Shown: piece by piece, positions 38,009 to 48,700 of the stretch
Layout of the letters: the number at the start of each line of letters is the position of its first letter
How positions within the stretch are numbered: the stretch's first letter is position 1
Source of the DNA: Abelmoschus esculentus
Lineage: Eukaryota; Streptophyta; Magnoliopsida; Malvales; Malvaceae
DNA length: 64,000 bases
Reading direction: 5' to 3'
NCBI GenBank assembly: GCA_035048815.1
Contig: JAUCBN010000055.1
Location: 10,956,501-11,020,500, forward strand
Made by a program: the position numbers and the translations under genes
Notes under the pieces: model-generated
Seen by the model: only the letters and a program-made list of their open reading frames with translations
What the model was told of the DNA's origin: nothing
The model's database searches: none

Positions 38009-38186
38009 CATGGACGAAGTTAGAATTTGAGATTGAGGGGGACAAAACATAAATGTTTAAAAATAGGGGGTAAATTCATAAAAAAAAAGAATTTTTAAAA
38101 GAATTTATATAAGAGGACAAAATAAAAAAAATCTTCGAGGATAGGGGGCGATTTTCCCTCCCTACCTATATTTAGTTCCGTCTCTG
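38009..38186 (-). mobile_element. hAT-type MITE, copy 2 (178 bp)
   Basis: An inverted copy of the family at 13361 and 44934. On the minus strand it starts CAGAGACGGAACTAAATA and ends with TCTAACTTCGTCCATG. Internal blocks match, such as the complement of GGGGGACAAAACATAAATGT and of TAAATTCATAAA. The flanking octamers GATAACCA and AATAACTG agree at five of eight positions, consistent with an old 8-bp duplication. Confidence 0.65.
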
Positions 38187-39719
38187 AATAACTGATTAAT
38201 ATTTAAATTCATATAATATAAAATAAAATTAATAAATAAATCTCAAAATTAATTTAATTAACCCTTGATTATATGGATTTTAAAATAAAGTTTTGAATAT
38301 ATAAAATTGTGAATAATTTAATCTCTGAATTTATGAACCCCATGTGTCTCTTGAGGTGTATTAATTTCATGCAATTATACCCAGCTTCCCTTTTGGGTGT
38401 GTCAATTATCACCCTTTAACCATTTAACATAATATTTTTTTATTTCAATTATTTTTAAAATAAATTATTAAAATTTTTAGTTTTTTTTTTTATAAATGCC
38501 ACTGAATTGAAAAATTATAAATACATCGCAATCAAGAAGTAAAATAATTGGATTAAACAATCCAAAATTCTTACAACCCAAAAACAAAGAAAAATAAATA
38601 TTTCTATGGATATAAGCATACCAATAAAATTCAGAAGCTTCCTGAATCTCCTTGTCTCTGTCCAAACGAGACGCATAACGAAGAAAGGAGTTGTAGGCGA
38701 TCCAACATGTCATGCCAAAAAGTATCGCTACCCAGGACTGATTTCATCGGCAAACAACCATCAACCGAGTGGAGATAAATCTTTTCAAGTAACCACCGAC
38801 AAAACAAAAATCAGAAACTAGCATCGATTGAATCTCGGTGAGAACAAAAATCGATCGCTAGAGTATGCTGAAACATGCCACAAAGACAGATGAATCAAAA
38901 CACAAAATAATAACAAAAACATGTTAGAACGACAGGAAAAAATGCGTATCACAAGGATAGAAAGAGCGTGCTATATAAGCAGAGATTCTTATTAAAATTA
39001 AAAAAAAATAGATTCGGTGGTCGACAACCAATATTAAGATTAATTATCGACCACCGATCAAAATGATTGATCAAAGTGGAGAACAACTATGAAAAAAATA
39101 TTTGAGAGAAAAGGAACGGCTAGGGTTTTACTATTATAAATAAAATTAATATTATTACGAATATTTTTTTTCAAATATAAATTATTAAAAAAACATAATT
39201 TAGTATAATTAAACATTATAATTATTATATAAATTAAATATTCAATTTTAATATTATAAATAAAATTAATTAAATTTTAAAAAATATATTTAAATATTAA
39301 GTTTATTATAATATTTAATTTAAATTAACTGATAAATATTTTTTAAAAAAACTAATAAATAAATCGAATATCGATATTAAAAAATATCATAAATATGTAA
39401 CATTGGATCCATTCTAATGGTTTATCTACTCCATGCTGTCTTACACATTCATAATAAATAATCACCAAGACAATAGTTGTACTCAATTTAATTTCTATCC
39501 AACATGTTTAATGATTTAATTTTTTTAATAAATTTGAATTATTAAATTAAAAAATAATCCAAAAAAAATGGATTATAGATAGAGTGGGTTAAAGAAAATT
39601 CAGAAAATTGCGATAAATATTACGATATTTATCGTAGTTTTTCAATTTTTTTTAAACTCGTCTTATAACCTAATTTTTTCTTCGTAGATTAATTCACAAA
39701 TTTAACCGAATTTAAACAC

Positions 39720-39896
39720 TTATTTTATATTCTAAGTGGTAAGTAACTTGGTTTCGCCTAAGCAAGTCCTAGGTTTGAGACACTGTGTACGTAAATATCC
39801 CTATTGGGAGACTTACCCATCAAAAATAAGTGTACGATGCAGGTCAATCTGGATTAATTAGGATGAGACCCTGAAAACCAAAAAAAAAAAAAAAAA
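39720..39896 (+). mobile_element. SINE with pol III-like boxes and poly(A) tail
   Basis: A box-like TGGTAAGTAACTTGG (39737-39751) and a B box-like GGTTTGAGAC (39772-39781), about 30 bp apart, are followed by a unique body and then an A-rich tail (AAAACC then about 18 A) ending near 39896. Candidate target duplications are AATTTAAACAC (39709-39719) and AATTTAAATCAC directly after the tail. These features together fit a tRNA-derived SINE. Confidence 0.6.
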
Positions 39897-40779
39897 ATTT
39901 AAATCACAAAATCAATTAAATTAGATATTTAATATTAAAAACTAACACATATATATGAAGAAAATATATTTTTTTGTCTAATCGGTTCAAATAATACTTT
40001 CTTAGAGATAATAACATAAATATAAAGAGATTAATGAAGTTTCTGGATTTTTATGATATACGTACCATCAAATTCAAAAAAAAAAAATATTTTTGTGTTT
40101 TTAGGTCGTAAGAAATTTTAATAGATTAATTCTATTAATTTTTTTTTCTAAATATTTTATAATCGTGATATATTTTATAATTTTAATAAGCATTCATAAT
40201 TATTATAAAAATAAAAAAATTGAAATTGTTAATAATAAAAAGGCTTATTAGTTCTACAAAAATAAAGGGGCCAATATTTGTTTTGCTCTATGTATTATAT
40301 TGAAATATTTTTATTTTTTACTATATTTTAATTAATTCGACTCGTCTACTTTTATTCTGTTATTATATTAGTTTCTACTTTTTTTTTTAAATAATCATCA
40401 GTATTTGATTTATCGGTTAATTAATTCAAAATAGTTATTAAATAGATTGATTAAGGGATGATCATCTTAACTTAATTTTCTCCATTCACGATATCATAAT
40501 TCGAGCTTTAAACTTTATCTAAAAAACCTAACATCTTATCCCGCTAAATTAGTTAATCATTTATATTTTAAACTTATCTAAATTAATGTTTGAAACTAAT
40601 TAAGCATAAAAATATTTAATCAAACTCGAATCTACTCGAAATATATTATAATATTCAAATTTAACTTATAGAATTCGAGAATGTTTGAATCGAGTTCAAG
40701 TAACTTACGAGAGCTCGATATCCATCCAGACAATACAATTAGCCTAACCCATTAGTTAATAATTTAACGGGCTTACTAA

Positions 40780-40891
40780 ATTAGGCCCATAAAGTTTTAC
40801 TAAGTTATAAAGCCGCCATATTCTTCTTCTTCTTCTTCTTCTTCGGAAAGAAAACCCTAATCTCTCCAGCAGCCGCAGCTGAAAGACAAAG
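40780..40891 (+). promoter_or_regulatory. Ribosomal-protein-type promoter and leader
   Basis: This has a site II-type element GGCCCA (about 40784-40789), a (TTC)n tract (40821-40844) and a telo-box AAACCCTAA (40852-40860). The combination is known from promoters of plant translation-machinery genes. A leader exon probably ends at 40891 (CAAAG|GTATCT), with a leader intron to about 41001 (TTATCAG). Confidence 0.7.
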
Positions 40892-41025
40892 GTATCTGAC
40901 TATCTTTAAATTATGTTGATTTATCGTCGTTTAATTCACCATTTTTGGTAGCTGAAGTTATTTTAAATCTTTTTTTTTTCAATTTTAATTTTTATTATCA
41001 GGTTACTGAAACAAGAATTTTAGCA

Positions 41026-42587
41026 ATGTCACCAGCTAAAGGTTAGGTTTTTCTATTTTTAATATGATATTTGTATAATAGATTGTAAAGTTTGTTTCTT
41101 TGGTAGATTTAATCTGTGTTGGAAAATGTTAGGGTTCAAACCTAAATTGGGGATGATACCTTTAAGGATGATTATATGAACCGATTAGACTAAAATCTGG
41201 GTTTATTCTCTATTTCCCGCCATCTTTTTGTACTCTTTGATTAGTCTTTTGCAGTAGTTTGGGTATGGAATAATGTTGAGAATGTTGATTCAGGGTGTCT
41301 GTTTTAGTTGGATAAAGTGCATTTCTTGTGTTTGATTCAATGTCCGTGTTGGTTTTTTGTTAGTATTTTGCAGTAGTTTGGGTATGGAATACTGTTGAGA
41401 ATGTTGATTCAGGGTGTTTGTTTTAGTTGGATAAAGTGCATTTCTTGTGTTTGATCCAATGTCCGTGTTGTTTTTACCCTTTAAAGTTATGAATTAAAGG
41501 ATAGTTTTCGGTCGTAATTTGGCAGTTTGTGATTTTGTTCTTCTTACACCGCCGTCTGGTGGTTTAGTAACTTGCTAGAAGGTGGCTCGTAGTACTAAAT
41601 TGTGGTTGTGGTGTTGCTGTTGCAAACATATTGTTGGTGTCTAAATTGTGGTTGCGGTTGCGGTGTTGCTGTGACCTTGAAAACTGCTATGATGCAGCCA
41701 TTGCGCAGTGGCGCATTTTAGTACCACTAGGTGTCGGCATGGTTGACCTGAATCTGCCTTTGTATTTTTAGCCAATGTTATCTACCTTACATTCATTTAT
41801 TTGGAGTGGAATTCTTAAGGTTCGGATTTTAGTTGGTTGAATTGTTTCCGATCTTTCTTGTGTAGGTAAGTTTGCCACTGATCTGCATGTTAAGTTCTTG
41901 TAATATAGCTTACGTGTTTGGGAGCTGTGTTTGATTGCGCTGTTCTTAAGTTGTGCGCTTTTCTTATTAGTTTTTTTAACCTTTGGCAGTTGACAACAGC
42001 AAGAAAAAGGCCGATCCGAAGGCTCAAGCGGTGAAGGCTGCTAAGGCTGTGAAATCCGGTGCAACATTTAAGAAGGCTAAGAAGATCAGGACAAAAGTTA
42101 CATTTCATCGTCCAAGGACTTTGAAAAAAGATAGAAACCCCAAATATCCTCGCATCAGTGCTCCGCCGAGAAATAAGTTGGATCAGTATCAAATCCTAAA
42201 GTATCCTCTGACTACCGAGTCTGCAATGAAGAAAATCGAAGACAACAACACCTTGGTTTTCATTGTTGACATCCGTGCTGACAAGAAGAAGATTAAAGAT
42301 GCCGTGAAGAAAATGTACGACATTCAAACAAAGAAAGTGAATACATTGATCAGGTAAATCCCGTTACGTTGGTTTTGGTTATGCTTATTATTACACTCGA
42401 GTTGTGCATTTAGATGGAAATCTGGTACATTAAGTTCAACATCGTACTCGTGTCTGTTCTTTCAACGTTTACGTCGGTGTCGAACTCATGATCTTTATGC
42501 AGGCCTGATGGAACCAAGAAGGCATATGTTAGGTTGACACCGGATTATGACGCCTTGGATGTCGCAAACAAGATCGGAATTATCTAA
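41026..42587 (+). CDS. RPL23A: 60S ribosomal protein L23a (uL23)
   Basis: A component of the large cytosolic ribosomal subunit near the polypeptide exit tunnel, where SRP and nascent-chain factors dock. Exons are 41026-41041 (only MSPAK and one base), 41990-42353 and 42503-42587, giving 154 residues, the usual length. The basic N-terminal extension (KKKADPKAQAVKAAKAVKSG) is followed by the uL23 domain: RPRTLKKDRNPKYPR, LDQYQILKYPLTTESAMKKIE, NTLVFIVDIRADKKKIKDAV and YVRLTPDYDALDVANKIGII. The tiny first coding exon is set by the ATG and the donor AAAG|GTTAGG, which joins with correct phase. Intron 1 contains a 119-bp tandem duplication. The gene appears intact and the promoter is of the housekeeping type. 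Confidence 0.97.
41247..41472 (+). repeat. 119-bp tandem duplication in RPL23A intron
   Basis: Two copies, 41247-41365 and 41366-41472, run TTTGCAGTAGTTTGGGTATGG to CAATGTCCGTGTTG and differ at only a few positions. Both include a TTTTGCAG acceptor-like string. The duplication is recent. Confidence 0.85.
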
Positions 42588-45500
42588 TAAGTAGATCAAG
42601 TGATGTCTTTCCATGCTTTGAACAGTTTTGTTCTGTCTTAATTTATTTTTCTGCTTGAAGGACCTATGGTTTTCCTACATAAATTCTGCATGGAATTTGG
42701 ATTAGGATTTACACGCTTGATGTCCTATATGAATGGTTTTTAGTTTTTAAATATGGTAAAATTACCCATTTAGTAACCAAACTATTGGTTTGTAGTCTGC
42801 CCAAGTTATTTTTCTTATTGGTATATTTATGGATTTGGTCCCCAACACTTTTAAAAAGTAGTTTGTAGGTGTTGAGGTCTAAATATGTAAATGTAGAGAA
42901 TTAAAAAAAGGGTTAAATTACAAAATGAGTATCCGAATTATGTTTTGTTTAATAAAAACTTGAAGTATTTTTTGTTGAAATAAAATTTTATTTTTTATTT
43001 ATTTTAAAATTAATTAAGATCTCTATTTTAATTAAAAATAAATTTTAAATACTTATTTTAATAACAAATTATTTATTAAAAAATATAATTTAAGTATTAA
43101 TTTTGTAATTAAGTTTTTATATTGGAAAAGAAAAATGTTCCACTGAGTAATGATAAAATCTCCCTGACGTTCACAGAGATTCACACGTGTCATTATTAAA
43201 TATTCAGTGTCAAGCAAAAATCTAGCTGTTTCCAATGTCACCCAAATGAATATAAAAATATGGATCATTATAAGGTTTATCTATTTTGAATAAATATTAT
43301 AAATTTAAATATTTTATTAGTAAAATTATTATTAAAAGAAAGGTAAAATATATAAATGATTACTAAATTATTTTAAAATTATAAAATAATTATTAACTTT
43401 TAAATGTTATATTAATGAACATTAAATTTTATTAGTAAAATTATTTTAAAATTACATAATCAACATTGAATTTTAATTTTTGTTATAAAATAATTAATGA
43501 GTTGTTAATTCTTGTTAAGTGAACGATACGATAATTATAAACGTTTAAATAATAATATATTTAATTTTTTATATTTATATATTCGATTAATTTAGTCTTA
43601 ATATAACTTTTATTATTGATGTCTAAATTGATTCAATGTCTAAATATTATAGATTTAATATATTATTATATAACTTTTTTATAATTATTATATCACGATT
43701 AACGACATTTAATGATATAATGATATTTTATAATAAAAATTAAAGTTTAATATTTATTATGTAACTTTTAAAAATTTATTCCTAAATTTAATACAATATT
43801 AAAAGATTTGTTTGAATTTCATCCGTTTTGTGTTTTATTCTGATTTTTAATTATTTTATTTAAAAATTATAAGTATAATTATAAAATAGATATACAAACG
43901 TTTTATTTTAAATAAAAATAATTTATTTGAATTTTTATAATTTTTATGATATTAGTCTTAATCATCAATTTTACTAAATGAATAATAATATTTTTTAAAT
44001 AAATTCATTCAAAAAAAATCATACAAATAAGTGAATAACCATCTGTATATCCAAAATTTTTGTACAAAAGAATAAAAACACATTATACAGTTATATTCCA
44101 TATTCCTATTTTCTAAAATTTTCTCTCATATCATTTTTAATAAACAGTACAAATAACTTTTTCTACGTTTGAATTTTTTTCATATAATTTTCGATTTCGT
44201 TTTTACCGTATATAACAATTGAATCCCTCCAAACAAAGTGAATGGTGACCGATCATACCCCATTCCAATAATATTAACTTTTAAAGGTGAGCGAAAATCT
44301 GTAACTACTAAATAAAGATCTCTGATTTCTATACTTGCCTTACGTAACAAACACATAATATTTACAAGGCAATCCCATTATCTCATGCGATGTTTTGTAA
44401 ACAATCTATTTAGTATTACAAGTCATGATATGAAAGAATGTTTACGGATAACTAATCCACTCCAAACAAATCTATATCAAGAAACATTAACATGTTTGTG
44501 CCTAATTTTTTTTCAGACCATGCGACTGATAAATCTGCCTAAAATGTTTTTTATTGTCATAAAATCAGTTCTCAGCTTTAAGATTTTCCTTCAAACCCAA
44601 TTCTGTCCTGGTTTCAAACAAAATTATCAAATGAATTGACCTCTCAATAGGTACCTATATACTCATAAAGAACCAATTTTAATGAGGATCAACGACAAAC
44701 ATTTCATCATACATGCTCTATTCCAAAAAATATATATATATATATATCCCCTTTTTTAGGTGACAAAAAAGATCTCAACTCATCCGAACACCTCTAGTAT
44801 TATTATCAACACAATTGATTGACCTTCTTACAATTAGATGGTTTATTAGTTTTTTTTAATAATAATATTCATTATTATCATCTAATTATTACCTGAGCAC
44901 CTCTTTTTTTTAATAATAATATTCATTATCATCCAGGGATGAAATTAAGTGGGGTGAGAAGAATTTTTTTCACTTTTATTCTTTTATTTAATTTTTTTTA
45001 AAATTATTTTTTTATGAATTTATCCCATACTATTAAATATTTATGTTTTGTCTCCCCCAATCTTAAATTATGACCCCGTCTTTGTTATCATCTAACTAAG
45101 TGGTTGGTTAATTTTTTTCAATTGAGTTACTTCAAGTTTATTCGTGACACTATTTTAATTATTTTATATCAAACATAATAAAGTGAGAATTCAATTTAGA
45201 CTTAAAATAACAATCACTTAATTATTAAGATTTTAAATTATCCGAATATCATTTTCTAACTTAAATTTTATTTTAAATTATTTTAAATTAATTCAAATTT
45301 ATAAATTTATATTTCAAATCAAATCAAATTAAATTTTATTTTGCCCTTACTAACACCACCAAAATTTAAACCTAACCCTACTATTAACCATAATTGAAAC
45401 AAAATATACTTTTTGCCGTTAACAAAAACAAAGAGTGGAATCATTAAAAAGCCTCAGAAAACTCGAATTTTTTTTTTCTCGTTTGCTTTAATGTAAGAGT

Positions 45501-45600
45501 GGGTTGGATTTTCTCTCTTTAGTTCATCGGTCTCCTCCGCCATCGTTGACCTGGTCTCCTTTTTAACTTCAAAAAAAGAAAATTTATATGAAAACCCCAG
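42588..45600. other. AT-rich spacer between RPL23A and ABCB gene
   Basis: This contains the RPL23A 3' UTR, low-complexity AT-rich DNA, a (TA)n run near 44731-44748, one hAT MITE (44934-45084) and, at the right, the ABCB promoter and leader. No other gene was recognised. Confidence 0.7.
44934..45084 (+). mobile_element. hAT-type MITE, copy 3 (151 bp)
   Basis: Starts CAGGGATGAAATTAAG and ends TTATGACCCCGTCTTTG. It is flanked by identical 8-bp sequences TTATCATC at 44926-44933 and 45085-45092. It shares internal blocks with the copies at 13361 and 38009 (TTTATGAATTTATCCC, ATTTATGTTTTGTC, CAATCTTAAATT). This is the best-bounded copy of the family. Confidence 0.8.
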
Positions 45601-45738
45601 AGTTTTAATTAACTTGGAGAGGGGGAAAAGCTCATTTTTTGGTGAATTTTTGGTCTCTGAACTTAGCAGATCCGCTGGAAGTTTGTGCTAAATTTAGAGA
45701 AAGGATACTTGGGTTTAGAGTCTTGGTTTTCGTTGAAG

Positions 45739-48700
45739 ATGATGATATCAAGAGGTTTATTTGGGTGGTCACCACCCCACATACAGCCGTTGACACCAGT
45801 ATCGGAGGTTTCGGAGCCGCCGGAATCGCCTTCTCCGTACTTGGATACAAGTGCGGAAGTATCAGCGGCGGCTGCGGCGCAGGTGGAGGCGGAGGAGGAA
45901 ATGGAGGAGGTTGAAGAGCTGGACTCGCCACCTGCTGCTGTTCCTTTCTCGAAACTCTTCGCCTGCGCTGACCGGCTTGATTGGGCTCTCATGATCGTTG
46001 GATCGCTTGCTGCTGCTGCTCATGGGACTGCTCTCGTTGTTTACTTGCATTACTTTGCGAAGATTGTTCATGTTCTCGGAATTGGGTCGGGGCCGGAGAG
46101 ATTGGTTGAGCAATTTGAAAGGTTTACAGAGGTTAGCTATTTTTATTCAGGAAGTGAAAAGTTTAAATTTTGGGATTTTAATTGCTTAGCTTAGTGTTTT
46201 AGTTGATTAATTTGTAGTTTTTCAGGAGTTTAGAATTAAAACATTTTAGTTAACTGAGATGTTTTATTTTTAGAGAGTTGGAGAAATAAGGGGAGATGGA
46301 CCAGTTTAGCTTTCAAGTGGATCAGTAGGAAATGTGGTGATGTAAAAAAAGCATGAAATTAGGCTGTGTTAGGTAGTTTAACTTTAACCGAATAAGTGAA
46401 CAAATACGAATATAAACGAACATAAAATTTTTTGTTCGTATTCGTTCATTATTAATGAATTTGTTCATGCTCTATTGTTAATGTGATAAACAAATACAAA
46501 CGGACATATGTAATGCATTAAAAAAATAATATTTTAGGTTAATTCGATTAATTCAATTAATTAATTGATTTTAAACCGAATCAGTCGATAATTAAAATTT
46601 GAAAAAACTCTTAATCATTACCCGAAACCTAAAATTATTTAATAGATTAACCAATTTTGTTTTGGTTCGGTTGGTTAGACCGGTTTAACCGAACAATGAA
46701 CACTCCTGGACATATGTGAATACATTTAAATGAACAAAAACGAACATAAACGGATGGGTTATCGAACTTTCACGAACATAAATGAATGAATAAACTCTTT
46801 GTTTGTATTCGTTCATCTAATTAAACGAACAAAAAATTTTATTCATGTTAATTTGTTTCATAAATAAACGAACTTCCTGCCGAACGGTTCACGAATAGTT
46901 CACTGAATGTTCGATTCGTTTATAGCCCTACATTAACTGTTTGAAATCTATTTTTTAAGATATTAATGGTCATTGCTTAGATAAGCTTAGGCATTTCCAT
47001 GGTAGGATATTGTTGTTTTAATTTTTTGGGGTGGGTGTTATTTAACCTACGATACACAGACTTCATTTTTTTCTTAAATTACTTGTCTGAAACCTATATC
47101 CTCCAAATATTCAGACATGGGTATTGACATGATCCTCCAAATATATGAAAAACTTTGGAAAATTTGAGCATGCCCGTATCAGACACATTTACTTGTCTGA
47201 CACTCAACTGTAAACCCGGTAACACTGTCATTTACTACTTTCCCCTCCCTCTGGGGACAGGGTGGTTCTTCCACATTCTAGATGCCAGGCACCATTATAA
47301 CGAAAGGTCAGCATTGTGGAAGGGAAGGATGTGCTTCATCTTTATATTTTTCAAGGCTTGTGTATTTGTAGAACAGTAAATGGAGGGAAGGAGAAAAATG
47401 GGTAGTGAACTACAAAGAGAAAGGAATTTTTGATGTGATGGTTTAGTTAATTGCAAATCAAAGTAATGCAAGGCAAAGTTACGTAGCTGCTCATGATGTC
47501 AAGGGCATCGACCATCGAGTTTTGTAGCCACTTTCTCATGTAGTTGTTATCATGGATGCATGTAAACAGATTTTATGTGATTATCTGTTGTTTTCAAATA
47601 ATATTTTGTTTTAATCGTTACCATGAAAATATAGAAACTCTCTATCTGCTGGGTTAAGTCTGGGTTGCCTTTATTCTTAAGAGGTTGTTAATTAGTAATA
47701 TAATGTGCAAATAACACGGGGGCAATGCAACGCCATCTTTTGTGGCTTGGGTTTCTGTCTGATTTATTTCTTCTTTTGCTTGATTTAAGCAACTATCTTT
47801 TGTAGTTTCCTTCAGACACTGTTTGTACTTGTGCTTATCACTAACTGTTTCATTCTTGTTCTGCAGCTTGCTTTAACTATTGTTTATATTGCTGTGGGTG
47901 TTTTTATTGCTGGCTGGATTGGTAAGTTGCTTATCAAAATCAGTTATTGCTTCATTTCCGTTTTCTTCTGATTGATGCATTGTTTCTGCCTTTTGTCGCT
48001 GACTTACTCTGTGTAATAGAGGTTTCATGCTGGATTCTGACGGGAGAGCGACAAACTGCTGTCATCAGGTCAAATTATGTACAAGTTTTATTGAACCAAG
48101 ATATGAGCTTTTTTGATACTTATGGGAATAATGGAGACATAGTGAGTCAAGTATTGAGTGATGTATTGCTCATCCAGTCTGCTCTTAGTGAAAAGGTATG
48201 TTCAGTCACATGTAGATTTCCCTACTTTTTTAATAACTGTTTCTCTGGTGGGATTTCCTTACAGATCTCTTCTGTAATCTTAATATTCCAATGATGATGC
48301 AGGTTGGGAATTACATTCATAACATGGCTACATTTTTCAGTGGTCTAATTATCGGTTTTATCAACTGTTGGGAGATCTCTCTCATAACTCTAGCAACTGG
48401 TCCATTCATTGTTGCTGCTGGAGGCATATCCAATATATTTCTTCATAGGCTTGCTGAGAACATTCAAGATGCTTATGCTGAGGCAGCTAGCGTTGCTGAA
48501 CAGGTTTTTCTCCTCTTCTGGCTCCATTCCTTTCAACCAAACTTAATTTGTTAATATTGTAGCTTTGAATCAGAACTGTCTACTTTGCTTAATGTTCATT
48601 TAGAATGAGTTGATCAAAATGCATAAACTGACTTAAGAGTGCAGTTACCATGACATTTTAAATATAATGAGTTTATTTGAACTAGCTGTTAATATAAGGA

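Larger units (their letters stand above)
36249..40780. other. Repeat-rich spacer between KCS and RPL23A
   Basis: No gene was recognised. It holds a Harbinger-type MITE (36588-36738), a diverged direct duplication (36381-36585 and 36925-37383), an inverted repeat (37150-37315), a degenerate AT tandem region (37430-37960), a hAT MITE (38009-38186) and a SINE (39720-39896). An ORF at 38606-38821 and its antisense have no recognisable homology. Confidence 0.7.

Noticed and set aside
38477..38821. ORFs of 71 (+) and 78 (-) codons with moderate complexity
   Set aside because: I looked for a small gene on either strand but found no known motif and no convincing exon structure.
45663..45992. 109-codon antisense ORF rich in Ser and Ala
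   Set aside because: It mirrors the low-complexity, GC-rich N-terminal coding region of the ABCB gene.
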